DNA from: Ferirhizobium litorale
GTDB taxonomy: Bacteria > Pseudomonadota > Alphaproteobacteria > Rhizobiales > Rhizobiaceae
Direction: 5' to 3'
Assembly: GCA_030028905.1 (NCBI GenBank)
Contig: JALDYZ010000001.1
Span: 248,001 to 312,000 of the forward strand
Length of the DNA stretch: 64,000 bases
Part shown: piece after piece, positions 8,913-17,202 of the stretch
Layout of the letters: each line of letters begins with the position of its first letter
Position numbering within the stretch: position 1 is the first letter of the stretch
Notes under the pieces: model-generated
The model's database searches: none
What the model was told of the DNA's origin: nothing
Seen by the model: the letters and a program-made list of their open reading frames with translations, nothing else
Made by a program: the position numbers and the translations under genes

Positions 8913-9944
8913 ATGGCGCTCGCGAAGAACCGCCGCCGCGAGCGCGGCGTGGACTACTGGCCGGGCTTCGTCGATGCCCTGTCGACCCTGCTGCTCGCGA
9001 TCATGTTCCTGCTTACGGTCTTCGTCGTCGGGCAGTTCATCCTGAACCAGGAAATCAGCGGCCGCGACGAGGTCATGACGCGGCTGAATAACCAGATCAA
9101 CGAGTTGACCCAACTTCTGGCGCTCGAGAAGGGTGGCAAGCAGGACCTCGAGGATACGCTTGCCAACCTGCAGGCGTCCCTTGCGACATCCGAGAGCGAA
9201 CGCACCCGCCTGCAGTCTATCCTCGATGCTGGCGCCGGAAGCGCCGATGCCAACCGGCAGCAGGTCGGCACCTTGTCGGAACAACTGGACGAAGAGAAGC
9301 AGGTCAACGCCCGCGCGCTCAGCCAGATCGAACTGCTGAACCAGCAGATCGCTGCGCTGCGCAGCCAGATCGCATCGGTCGAAGCGGCGTTGCAGATCTC
9401 CGAGGCGAAGGACGAGACATCGCAGGCCAAGATCGCCGATCTCGGCCGGCGCCTGAACGTGGCGCTTGCCCAGCGTGTGCAGGAACTCAATCGCTACCGT
9501 TCGGATTTCTTCGGGAGGCTACGTGAAATCCTCTCGGACCGCGAGAACATCCGGATCGTCGGCGACCGCTTCGTCTTCCAGTCGGAAGTGCTGTTTCCCT
9601 CCGGTGGGAGCGAGTTGAACCCCGAGGGCCAAGCCGAAATGAGCAAGCTCGCAACGGCGCTCCTCGACCTCGCCAAGGAAATTCCTCCGGAGATTAACTG
9701 GGTGCTGCGCGTCGACGGCCATACCGACAACGTGCCGCTGTCCGGTTCCGGTCGCTATGCCGACAACTGGGAGCTCTCGTCGGCGCGCGCGACGTCCGTA
9801 GTCAAGTTCCTGATCTCCAGGGGCGTGCCGGCAAACCGCCTGGCGGCTGCCGGCTTCGGCGAGTTCCAGCCGCTTGCCGAAGGCGACGATGTCGCCGCCC
9901 GCGCCCAGAACCGCCGTATCGAACTCAAGCTGACCGAGCGTTGA
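8913..9944 (+). CDS. OmpA/MotB-like peptidoglycan-binding protein
   Basis: 343 residues: one N-terminal membrane helix (FVDALSTLLLAIMFLLTVFVVGQFIL), a long coiled coil (about residues 50-190, many Gln/Glu/Leu), then an OmpA/MotB domain with VLFPSGGSELNPEG, VDGHTDNVPLSGSGRYADNWELSSARATSV and the C-terminal AQNRRIELKLTER. That domain binds peptidoglycan. With the ExbB/MotA-like protein encoded directly upstream it should form a proton-driven complex that is neither the flagellar stator nor Tol. Function unassigned. Confidence 0.88.
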   Translation: MALAKNRRRERGVDYWPGFVDALSTLLLAIMFLLTVFVVGQFILNQEISGRDEVMTRLNNQINELTQLLALEKGGKQDLEDTLANLQASLATSESERTRLQSILDAGAGSADANRQQVGTLSEQLDEEKQVNARALSQIELLNQQIAALRSQIASVEAALQISEAKDETSQAKIADLGRRLNVALAQRVQELNRYRSDFFGRLREILSDRENIRIVGDRFVFQSEVLFPSGGSELNPEGQAEMSKLATALLDLAKEIPPEINWVLRVDGHTDNVPLSGSGRYADNWELSSARATSVVKFLISRGVPANRLAAAGFGEFQPLAEGDDVAARAQNRRIELKLTER

Positions 9945-9991
9945 TCTTAATGCCGGGTTCCCGGTGATCCCGGCTGGAATTGCGTTGCGCG

Positions 9992-11800
9992 TTACCTCGC
10001 CTGGCTCGCGCCGAGCAATCCCTCCGCGCCGGTGTCGAATTGCAGGCGGGCGAGCCTGGCATAAAGGCCGCCGTGCTGGATCAGGCTCTGGTGCGTGCCT
10101 TCCTCGACGATCCGGCCGTGGTCCAATACCAGAATGCGGTCTGCCTTCAGTACGGTTGCAAGCCGGTGGGCGATGACGATGGTGGTCCGCTGTTTCATCA
10201 GGCCGTCCAGCGCCTTCTGCACCAGCGTCTCGCTTTCGGCGTCGAGCGCCGAAGTCGCCTCGTCGAGCAGCAGCAGAGGCGCGTTCTTCAGGATGGCGCG
10301 GGCAATAGCAATGCGCTGGCGCTGGCCGCCGGAGAGTTTGATGCCGCGTTCACCGACCTGCGTGTCGTAGCCTTCGGAAAGCCGCGCGATGAACTCGTCG
10401 GCCTGGGCGGCGATGGCGGCGGCGCGGACAGCCTCATGGCTGGATCCCGGCGCGCCGAAGGCGATATTGTCGTGGATGCTGCCGGCAAAGATCGTCACAT
10501 CCTGCGGCACGATCGCCATGCGTGCGCGCAGAGCATCCGGATCGACCCGTCGCGCGTCGATGCCGTCGATCTTCACCGCCCCGGTGTCCGGATCGTAGAA
10601 GCGCAGGATGAGCGAGAAGACGGTGCTCTTTCCGGCGCCCGAAGGTCCGACGATGGCAATCGTTTCTCCGGGCAGCACCCTGAACGAGAGACCGTTGAGG
10701 GAGGGTTTGTCCTGGCGGGCCGGATAGGCGAACTCCACGTCCAGGAACTCGACCTCGCCGCGGGGCGGGACCGGAAGTGCTACCGGATTGGCCGGTGCCT
10801 CGATCGCCGGAGGCTCGTGCAGCAGTTCCGAAAGCCGCTCGGCGGCGCCCGCTGCCTGGGACAGGTCTCCCCAGACCTCGGAGAGCGAACCGAGTGAACT
10901 GGCGGCGATGATGGAGTAGAGGAGGAACTGGCCGAGCGTGCCCGCCGAGAGCGCACCCGACAGCACGCTGTGGGCACCATACCACAGGACGCCGACGACG
11001 CTGCCGAAGATCAGCGAGATCGCCACCCCGGTCAGCAGGGCGCGCGACTTGATGGCCGACCGCGCGGCCTCGTAGGCGCTTTCCACGGCCCGGTCGTATC
11101 TGCCGATCGCGGCATTTTCGCCATTGAACGCCTGCACCGTTCGCGTCGCGCCGATCGATTCCCCGGCAAAGGCGGATGCGGCTGCGAGCGTGTCCTGGGC
11201 GGCACGCGAGCGGCCGCGAACGGAACGCCCGAAGGCCACCAGCGGAAAGACGATCAGCGGTATTGCCGCCAGTACCAGGCTCGAAAGCCTCGGGCTGGTG
11301 AAGATCATCATGCCGATGGCGCCAAGACAGAGGATCGAGTTGCGCAGCGCCGTCGAGGCGGTGGCGCCGACAGCGGATTTCACCTGCGTCGCGTCTGCCG
11401 TCAGGCGCGAGACGATCTCGCCGGACTGGTTCGCGTCATAGAAGGCCGGCGACAGCCGGGTGACATGCGCAAAGACGTCCCTGCGCAGATCGGCGACGAT
11501 GCGCTCGCCGATGGAGATCACGAAGTAGTAGCGCATCGCACTCGACACGGCGAGCACCACCGCCATGACGACGAGCATGGCGAAGTAGAGATCGATGAAG
11601 TTGCCGTCGGTGTCGGTAAAGCCATGGTCCAGCATTCGGCGGACGGCAACGGGAAGCGCCAGCGTCGTCGCGGCAGCGAGCAACAGTGAGACGAGCGCGC
11701 CCGCAAGCAGGCCCCTGTAGCGCAGCACATAGGGCGCGAGCGACGCGAGCGGCCGCATCGATTTCCGCGGCGCGGTCTCGTTCGTGGTGGGTTCAGGCAC
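9992..11800 (-). CDS. ABC exporter half-transporter (MsbA-like)
   Basis: About 602 residues from a GTG at 11800, preferred because GGGGGA precedes it closely; the frame is open further upstream (ATG at 11884). An N-terminal six-helix ABC membrane domain is fused to an ATPase with Walker A (IVGPSGAGKST), signature LSGGQRQRIAIARA, Walker B (LLLLDEATSALD) and the switch His (IVIAHRLAT). The fused type acts as a dimer that exports lipids or drugs. Substrate unknown. Convergent with the MotB-like gene and divergent from rpmE. Confidence 0.9.
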   Translation of the reverse strand: MPEPTTNETAPRKSMRPLASLAPYVLRYRGLLAGALVSLLLAAATTLALPVAVRRMLDHGFTDTDGNFIDLYFAMLVVMAVVLAVSSAMRYYFVISIGERIVADLRRDVFAHVTRLSPAFYDANQSGEIVSRLTADATQVKSAVGATASTALRNSILCLGAIGMMIFTSPRLSSLVLAAIPLIVFPLVAFGRSVRGRSRAAQDTLAAASAFAGESIGATRTVQAFNGENAAIGRYDRAVESAYEAARSAIKSRALLTGVAISLIFGSVVGVLWYGAHSVLSGALSAGTLGQFLLYSIIAASSLGSLSEVWGDLSQAAGAAERLSELLHEPPAIEAPANPVALPVPPRGEVEFLDVEFAYPARQDKPSLNGLSFRVLPGETIAIVGPSGAGKSTVFSLILRFYDPDTGAVKIDGIDARRVDPDALRARMAIVPQDVTIFAGSIHDNIAFGAPGSSHEAVRAAAIAAQADEFIARLSEGYDTQVGERGIKLSGGQRQRIAIARAILKNAPLLLLDEATSALDAESETLVQKALDGLMKQRTTIVIAHRLATVLKADRILVLDHGRIVEEGTHQSLIQHGGLYARLARLQFDTGAEGLLGASQAR

Positions 11801-11992
11801 GTTTCCCCCGTTCTGCGTGGGCCACTTGCCAGATTGGCACTTGGCACTTGTTATCGCTGCGGCCTTCATGTATAGGCACGGCATCGAATTGGAAAGCCGT
11901 GGCCTGATCGGACTGCGGCTTCATTTATTCAATCGGTTCGGTTGTCGCAATGGCTTGTGACAAATGGACCCTGGCATCGCAGGAAGATTGTC

Positions 11993-12214
11993 ATGAAGGC
12001 TGATATCCATCCCGACTACCACGTGATCAAGGTAGTGATGACCGATGGCACCGAATACGAAACCCGCTCGACCTGGGGTTCGGAAGGCGCGGTTATGAAC
12101 CTTGAAATCGACCCGAATTCCCACCCGGCCTGGACCGGCGGCAACCAGCAGCTTATGGATCGCGGCGGCCGCGTATCCAAGTTCAACAAGCGTTTCGGCG
12201 GCCTCGGCATCTGA
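11993..12214 (+). CDS. rpmE: 50S ribosomal protein L31 (cysteine-free)
   Basis: 73 residues starting [19 protein letters not shown], with [21 protein letters not shown] at the end. No cysteines, so the zinc ribbon of classical L31 is absent although the length is that of the alphaproteobacterial type. Followed by a strong intrinsic terminator. Like L36 in this window it is a zinc-independent version. Confidence 0.93.
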   Translation: MKADIHPDYHVIKVVMTDGTEYETRSTWGSEGAVMNLEIDPNSHPAWTGGNQQLMDRGGRVSKFNKRFGGLGI

Positions 12215-12240
12215 TCGCTTTGAATTGCATGTGACGAAGG

Positions 12241-12266
12241 AGCCTGGCTTTTGCCGGGCTTTTTTG
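12241..12266 (+). terminator. rpmE terminator
   Basis: An 8-bp stem (AGCCTGGC with GCCGGGCT, one G-U pair) with a TTTT loop is followed directly by six T. It lies 27 bp after the rpmE stop. Confidence 0.88.
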
Positions 12267-12498
12267 TGTTTGTCTCTGCCCTGCATCCAATCGTCTTTTT
12301 GCCCTCGGCCGCGGCGCATGCAACGTCAGGTTTTTGACCTGTCTGCAAATGCACCGAGCGCATACTTGCATGTCTGCCCGCTCTCTGCCTTTTTGGGATT
12401 CTAATGTGCGGTAGCCTGATTCGCGTCCGCTCCGTCATTGCGGTGCGTGAGAGTTTGATCGGCCCGAGCCCGCAACCGAGTTCCCAAGGAGATGAGGG

Positions 12499-13518
12499 AT
12501 GACAGAATTCAACAAACCGGAAATCCTGGAGATGAGGCCGAAGATCACGGTCATCGGGGTTGGCGGAGGTGGCGGCAACGCGATCAACAACATGATCGCC
12601 CAGGGCCTGCAGGGCGTGGATTTCATCGGCGCGAATACGGACGCTCAGGCGCTTGCGATGTCGAGCGCGGCGCGGCTCATCCAGCTTGGCTCGCAGGTGA
12701 CCGAAGGGCTCGGCGCCGGCTCGCTGCCGGAGATCGGCCGGGCTGCTGCCGAGGAAACCATCGACGAGATCATGGACCATCTGGGCGGCACGCACATGTG
12801 CTTCGTCACCGCCGGTATGGGCGGCGGCACGGGCACGGGGGCGGCGCCAATCATCGCCCAGGCCGCGCGTCAGGCGGGCATCCTCACCGTCGGCGTCGTT
12901 ACCAAGCCATTCAGCTTTGAAGGCACGCGGCGAATGAGAACTGCCGAGCAGGGGATTGAGCGGCTTCGCGAGGCCGCAGACACGGTGATCGTCATCCCGA
13001 ACCAAAATCTCTTCCGGGTTGCCGACGCCAAGACGACACTCGCCGATGCCTTCGTCACCGCTGACCGGGTGCTGTACTCGGGCGTCAGCTGCATCACCGA
13101 CCTCATTGTCAAGGAAGGCCTCATCAATCTCGACTTCGCCGACGTGAAGTCGGTGATGAAGGGCATGGGCCGGGCGATGATGGGTACCGGCGAGGCAACC
13201 GGCGACGGCCGCGCCATGAAGGCCGCAGAAGCGGCGATCGCCAATCCGCTGATCGACGAGGTCTCGATGAAAGGCGCCCGGGGCGTGCTGGTCTCTATTT
13301 CCGGCGGCAGGGACATGACGCTGTTCGAGGTCGATGAAGCCGCCACCCGCATCCGCGAGGAAGTGGACGACGATGCCGATATCGTCGTCGGTTCCATCTT
13401 CGATCCGAGCCTTGACGGTACGTTCAGGGTATCGGTCGTCGCAACCGGTCTCGACGTGCCGCTGGCTTCGGCGGAGCCGTGGAGTGCGGCTGACGGTCAA
13501 ACGCTCCGGGTCGTCTGA
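12499..13518 (+). CDS. ftsZ2: Short FtsZ paralogue (FtsZ2)
   Basis: 339 residues. The GTPase domain is intact: [15 protein letters not shown], the tubulin signature [12 protein letters not shown], and the T7 loop region [11 protein letters not shown]. After about residue 320 the protein ends; it lacks the long linker and the C-terminal FtsA/ZipA-binding peptide of the main division FtsZ. Rhizobia are known to carry such a second, truncated FtsZ, usually dispensable for growth. GGAG lies upstream of the ATG. Monocistronic by spacing. Confidence 0.9.
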   Translation: MTEFNKPEILEMRPKITVIGVGGGGGNAINNMIAQGLQGVDFIGANTDAQALAMSSAARLIQLGSQVTEGLGAGSLPEIGRAAAEETIDEIMDHLGGTHMCFVTAGMGGGTGTGAAPIIAQAARQAGILTVGVVTKPFSFEGTRRMRTAEQGIERLREAADTVIVIPNQNLFRVADAKTTLADAFVTADRVLYSGVSCITDLIVKEGLINLDFADVKSVMKGMGRAMMGTGEATGDGRAMKAAEAAIANPLIDEVSMKGARGVLVSISGGRDMTLFEVDEAATRIREEVDDDADIVVGSIFDPSLDGTFRVSVVATGLDVPLASAEPWSAADGQTLRVV

Positions 13519-13564
13519 TACTTCCGGCGTCGACGGGGGCTACTGACGTGTCCCCGGCTGCGCC

Positions 13565-14473
13565 TCAATTTTCCCAATAGGGCGGGCTGCCAAAGATGGC
13601 GCGCAGGTGATCTGCAAGTGCGCGGAGCTTTGCCGAAGCTTGGCGTCCATCCGCATGCGCGATGTAGATGAATTCGGTTTCGGGCCGCAAGCCGATATCG
13701 ACCTCGAGCAACTCGCCGGAGCGAAGGCCCGGACCGGCAATGAACATCGGCAGTAGCGCGATACCAAGACCGGCAATGGCCGCGTCCCGGATCATATCGC
13801 CATTGTTGAGGCCAAGCCCCAGGCGCCCGCGCACGACCACCGCATCGCCTGTTCCCGCCGGGTCCGGAAAGCGCCAGTCGGCCACGCCGCGATTGGTGTA
13901 GAAGATGCCCTTGTGTTCGCCGAGCTCCCCGACCGAGGCCGGCACGCCGAATTTTTCCAGATAGTCACGCGAGGCAACGAGCACCCGGCGGCTCGGGGCA
14001 AGCCTCCACGCCATCAACCTCGAATCCAGGATGGGACCGTGGCGGACCACGGCGTCATACCCTCCCGAACTGACATCGACGCGGCGATCATCAAGGTCGA
14101 GCGTCATTTCGATTTCCGGATGTTCGGCCAGAAACGGATAGAGCGCCGGACCGAGGTGCAGCCGCCCGAAGGTGACCGGAGCTGAAATCCGGATCGGGCC
14201 GACCAGCCTGCCGCGTCGCTCGGAGATGTCCGAAACGGCCGCAGCCACGTCATCATTGATGCGAACGGCGCGTTCGAGGAACGCAATCCCGTCCTCGGTG
14301 AGAGTCAACTTCCGCGTGGTTCGGTGCATGAGCGTGGTGCCGAGCGTGGCTTCCAGATCCGCCAGCCTTTCGCTGACCACCGACTTCGACAGCCGCAACC
14401 GCCGCGCCGCGCCGCTGATCGATCCGGACTCGGCGACCGCAACGAAACTGCCAATACCATCGAGCTTGATCAT
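13565..14473 (-). CDS. LysR-family transcription regulator
   Basis: 302 residues. The N-terminal winged HTH (GSISGAARRLRLSKSVVSERLADLEATLGTTLMHRTTRKLTLTEDG in pieces) is followed by an effector-binding domain beginning GPIRISAPVTFGRLHLGPAL. The KSVVSERLADLE recognition helix belongs to the subgroup that often controls adjacent short-chain dehydrogenases. It is divergent from such a gene (starts 133 bp apart), so that gene is the likely target. Inducer unknown. Confidence 0.9.
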   Translation of the reverse strand: MIKLDGIGSFVAVAESGSISGAARRLRLSKSVVSERLADLEATLGTTLMHRTTRKLTLTEDGIAFLERAVRINDDVAAAVSDISERRGRLVGPIRISAPVTFGRLHLGPALYPFLAEHPEIEMTLDLDDRRVDVSSGGYDAVVRHGPILDSRLMAWRLAPSRRVLVASRDYLEKFGVPASVGELGEHKGIFYTNRGVADWRFPDPAGTGDAVVVRGRLGLGLNNGDMIRDAAIAGLGIALLPMFIAGPGLRSGELLEVDIGLRPETEFIYIAHADGRQASAKLRALADHLRAIFGSPPYWEN

Positions 14474-14606
14474 TGTTCGGCATACCCGGAAGCCAGTTCC
14501 ACTTTTAGAAGACTAATCCGAACGATTGGAAAAGGCCATATTCATTCCCATCAGGGCCGTGAAGGGATTGTCGTCGGGACGTCCCAGGCCCGCAGAGGAC
14601 ACTGAA

Positions 14607-15371
14607 ATGCAACGTCTTGCAGGAAAAGTTGCCATCGTCACCGGCGCCAGCGCCGGGATCGGCCGGGCCACCGCCAAGTTGTTTGCTAGCGAAGGCGCGA
14701 GAGTGGTCGTCGGTGCGCGGCGCAAGGACCAACTCGAAACACTGGTTGCCGAGATCAAGTCAGCCGGCGGCGAGGCGATCGCCCTTGCCGGCGACGTTCG
14801 CTCGGAACCCTATGCGAAGGATCTCGTGGCGCTGGCCGCCAACACATACGGCCGGCTCGACATCGCTTTCAACAACGCCGGCACGCTCGGCGAATTGGGG
14901 GCGAGCACTTCGGTTTCCGAAACCGGCTGGACTGATACCATCGCGATCAACCTGACCGGGTCGTTTCTGGGTGCGAAACACCAGATCGCCGAAATGGTAA
15001 AGCACGGGGCGGGATCGGTCATCTTCACGTCCACGTTCGTCGGCTACAGTTTCGCATTCCCGAACGTCGCCGCCTATGCCGCGAGCAAGTCGGGCCTGAT
15101 CGGTCTGACCCAGGCGCTCGCCGCCGAATTCGGTCCGCAGGGCATTCGCGTCAATGCGATCCTGCCGGGGGCAGTCGACACCGACATGTATCGTGAGATG
15201 AACGACACCGATGAATCTCAGGCGTTCATCACCAACCTGCACGCCCTCAAGCGGGTCGCCAGCGCCGAGGAACTGGCTCGATCGGTCCTCTACCTCGCTT
15301 CCGACGACGCAGCCTTCGTGACCGGGACCGCTTCGCTCGTCGATGGCGGCGCCTCGATCACGCGCACCTGA
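14607..15371 (+). CDS. Short-chain dehydrogenase/reductase
   Basis: 254 residues from the ATG at 14607. Classical SDR motifs: cofactor loop TGASAGIGRATA (residues about 12-23), NNAG, catalytic Ser region and YAASKSGLIGLTQALAAE (Tyr and Lys), PGAVDTDM, and a C-terminal TGTASLVDGGASI. GARRKD after the second strand suggests NADP. Substrate unknown. Divergent from the LysR gene, which probably regulates it. Confidence 0.9.
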   Translation: MQRLAGKVAIVTGASAGIGRATAKLFASEGARVVVGARRKDQLETLVAEIKSAGGEAIALAGDVRSEPYAKDLVALAANTYGRLDIAFNNAGTLGELGASTSVSETGWTDTIAINLTGSFLGAKHQIAEMVKHGAGSVIFTSTFVGYSFAFPNVAAYAASKSGLIGLTQALAAEFGPQGIRVNAILPGAVDTDMYREMNDTDESQAFITNLHALKRVASAEELARSVLYLASDDAAFVTGTASLVDGGASITRT

Positions 15372-15514
15372 ACAGGTTCGTCAGTGTCGGAGCGCGCCCC
15401 AACGGCTGCGGCACTTGGGTCTTAAATATGCGCGGCGCCAACGGCACTGGCCTAGGCGCCGCCGCTTGCTTGTCCTAAAAGGGCTCGATCGCTGCCCGAC
15501 CGTACTCTCAGCAC

Positions 15515-15964
15515 TCAGGATGAGCTGAGAAAACCAGGATCGAGGTCAATTGCCGCTCGGTAGCTACCATCCATATGGAAAGGCACCGAAGTATGCTCGT
15601 GCACGATCTTCCAGATACCATCGATCCGGCGCAGGCATATGCTCGTTCTCTGCCACCGTTCGGCGCGCTCACCGCCGACCTTTGTCGTGGCGCTCACTTT
15701 GCTGAAGCCGTGGCAGAAGGCGAGGTCGCCGCTGACCTCGATGGTGAAATCGTGGTTCTCGAGACTGATCGGTCCCATCCAGTTGTCGAGCCAGCCTGAA
15801 AGGGCCGGGAGATCGAAACGGTGGGCGAGTGGCGGGGCCAGATCGAAGATGACGGCATTCGTCGTAAATTGCTTGCCAATTGCGGCGGCGTCCTTGTCCT
15901 GGTGCCCCTGACAAACGGCATCCAGTACAGCCCTGATCGCGACCGTCTCGGCGCTCGTGGTCAT
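15515..15964 (-). CDS. SnoaL/DUF4440-like ketosteroid-isomerase-fold protein
   Basis: 149 residues with the NTF2-like pattern: AIRAVLDAVCQGHQDKDAAAIGKQFTTNAVIFDLAPP, then FTIEVSGDLAFCHGFSKVSA, then a W-R-TSICLRRIDGIWKIVHEHTSVPF ending. These small barrels include polyketide cyclases, ketosteroid isomerases and many orphan proteins. No catalytic assignment can be made. It lies tail-to-tail with the SDR gene across 143 bp, which contains a GC-rich inverted repeat without a T-run. Confidence 0.8.
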   Translation of the reverse strand: MTTSAETVAIRAVLDAVCQGHQDKDAAAIGKQFTTNAVIFDLAPPLAHRFDLPALSGWLDNWMGPISLENHDFTIEVSGDLAFCHGFSKVSATTKVGGERAERWQRTSICLRRIDGIWKIVHEHTSVPFHMDGSYRAAIDLDPGFLSSS

Positions 15965-16074
15965 GTCTTGCTCCCTTACGCTCGATTGTTAACCCCCTGA
16001 GGACGCAGCAGTAGGAGAAAATCCGACATTGGAACGCAATTATCGTGAATTGGTGCTGAGCCAGGCATGAAGCG

Positions 16075-16110
16075 AAAAAGGCCGGTTGCGCTTACGCAAC
16101 CGGCCTTTTT
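16075..16110. terminator. Bidirectional terminator after rcdA
   Basis: A perfect 11-bp stem (GGCCGGTTGCG with CGCAACCGGCC) and 4-nt loop are flanked by AAAAA on the left and TTTTT on the right, so it can work in both directions. It lies just past the stop of the minus-strand rcdA gene. Confidence 0.9.
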
Positions 16111-16127
16111 CATGAACTGTCTCGCCT

Positions 16128-16643
16128 TCAGTTGCCGGCGAATGCCGTCTGCAGCAGGTTGATCTGCGCCTGTACGCCATTCTCGTTGTCAGGAACGATT
16201 GCCGCCTCGGGGGCGCGATAGATCTCGCGGTCGAGCAGTGCGACGCGGTTCTGAAGGCGCAGCGAGCGCTCGATAAGGTCACGGAAGGATTCCGGCAGGT
16301 CGTTCCAGCCTGGCGCATTGCGGTCGACATTGAAGCTGTCGAGCCGGACCTTGCTCTTTTCCGCCAGCACCTGCTCGCGGGTCATCTCGCCGTTGTTGAC
16401 GGCGCGCTGCAGCAGCAACCAGGATGCCATTTGCATCAGGCGGGTGGTGAGGCGCATCGATTCGGCCGCATAGAGGACGGACGCCATGCGCGGCAAGACC
16501 TTGGATGCCGCACGGCCGTTTCCGTCCAGGTAGCTGGCGGTTTCCTCGACGAGCGCCATGCCTTCGGAATACAGCGTCTTGAATTGCGTGGATGCTGCGG
16601 CCCGGCCCGCAAAGCTTATCGTATTCAAACCGAGTTCTGGCAT
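16128..16643 (-). CDS. rcdA: DUF1465 protein, RcdA-type CtrA-degradation adaptor
   Basis: 171 residues, mostly helical, starting MPELGLNTISFAGRAAAS and with ESMRLTTRLMQMASWLLLQRAV in the middle. This is the DUF1465/RcdA family; RcdA in Caulobacter helps CpdR and PopA deliver the cell-cycle regulator CtrA to ClpXP. The acidic/polar C-terminal tail is variable in the family. Two TTAA-N7-TTAA sequences that match the CtrA consensus lie upstream (16765 and 16935). The family assignment is from memory of the motif pattern and context. Confidence 0.8.
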   Translation of the reverse strand: MPELGLNTISFAGRAAASTQFKTLYSEGMALVEETASYLDGNGRAASKVLPRMASVLYAAESMRLTTRLMQMASWLLLQRAVNNGEMTREQVLAEKSKVRLDSFNVDRNAPGWNDLPESFRDLIERSLRLQNRVALLDREIYRAPEAAIVPDNENGVQAQINLLQTAFAGN

Positions 16644-16764
16644 ATGGAGTATTCCCTGCTAACGCACCACATTATTTCAGGTGACGCTCAAGCCGGGATA
16701 CTCCCGAGGCCTGCGTCTTATCGCTTCAAGATGTGATCTTTAGCCTAAATGCGCAAGGCGTTTC

Positions 16765-16779
16765 TTAACAAAGGGTTAA
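16765..16779. promoter_or_regulatory. CtrA-type box (TTAA-N7-TTAA), proximal
   Basis: TTAACAAAGGGTTAA is an exact match to the CtrA consensus TTAA-N7-TTAA. It lies 122 bp upstream of the rcdA start codon. Binding is inferred from the consensus only. Confidence 0.6.
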
Positions 16780-16810
16780 TTCCCACAGCTTTGCGCGCCG
16801 GTACAACGGG

Positions 16811-16838
16811 AAAAAGAGAGCCGCGAAAAGCGGCTCTT
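16811..16838 (-). terminator. Terminator of the MFS-DUF1192 transcript
   Basis: An 8-bp stem (AGAGCCGC with GCGGCTCT) around a 5-nt loop has a T-run on the minus strand (CTCTTTTT). It lies 173 bp beyond the minus-strand DUF1192 stop, upstream of rcdA. Confidence 0.75.
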
Positions 16839-16934
16839 GAGGTAAAACAGGGAGAAAAATCAGAGCATTTCGCCGGGTGGTGAAACTGTCTGAGTCCAGA
16901 AGCTCTGGATGTCACAGGTAATATCTTGTAAAGC

Positions 16935-16949
16935 TTAACAATTATTTAA
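16935..16949. promoter_or_regulatory. CtrA-type box (TTAA-N7-TTAA), distal
   Basis: TTAACAATTATTTAA is a second exact TTAA-N7-TTAA match. It lies 292 bp upstream of rcdA and on the far side of the DUF1192 terminator, so its relevance to rcdA is less certain than that of the proximal box. Confidence 0.45.
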
Positions 16950-17010
16950 ATTTGTACTGATCGGTCGCGCGGATCCGTCAATATTTCTGTCGCGACGCGC
17001 CTTGCAGAGT

Positions 17011-17202
17011 TCAAGACCGGAACAGGTCTTCAGCGGCCTTGCGGCCGGCCGACTTCTTGAGGATCTCGGCTTCGAGCCGCGCGATTTCGCCCTGCAGCAA
17101 GGCGATACGATCGTTCAGTTCTTCCACCGACATCATGGAGAGATCAGAGCCGACATCGTGGGCGGTCGGCTTCTTCGGGCGGTCGTCGTCAAAATGGCTC
17201 AT
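17011..17202 (-). CDS. DUF1192 small protein
   Basis: 63 residues with MSVEELNDRIALLQGEIARLEAEILKKSAGRKAAEDLF, the DUF1192 pattern: a short coiled coil following a polar N-terminus. Found widely in Rhizobiales with no known role. Its start overlaps the stop of the MFS gene by 4 bp (ATGA), so it is the last gene of that transcript. Confidence 0.85.
   Translation of the reverse strand: MSHFDDDRPKKPTAHDVGSDLSMMSVEELNDRIALLQGEIARLEAEILKKSAGRKAAEDLFRS

Larger units (their letters stand above)
16644..17010. other. rcdA upstream region, non-coding
   Basis: 367 bp without a convincing gene. It holds two CtrA-like boxes and the terminator of the DUF1192 gene (listed separately). The remainder is AT-rich for this chromosome, as expected for a promoter region. 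Confidence 0.6.

Noticed and set aside
15432-15462. GC-rich inverted repeat between the SDR and SnoaL-like genes
   Set aside because: A stem is possible (GCGGCGCC with GGCGCCGC) but no T-run follows, so it is not called a terminator.
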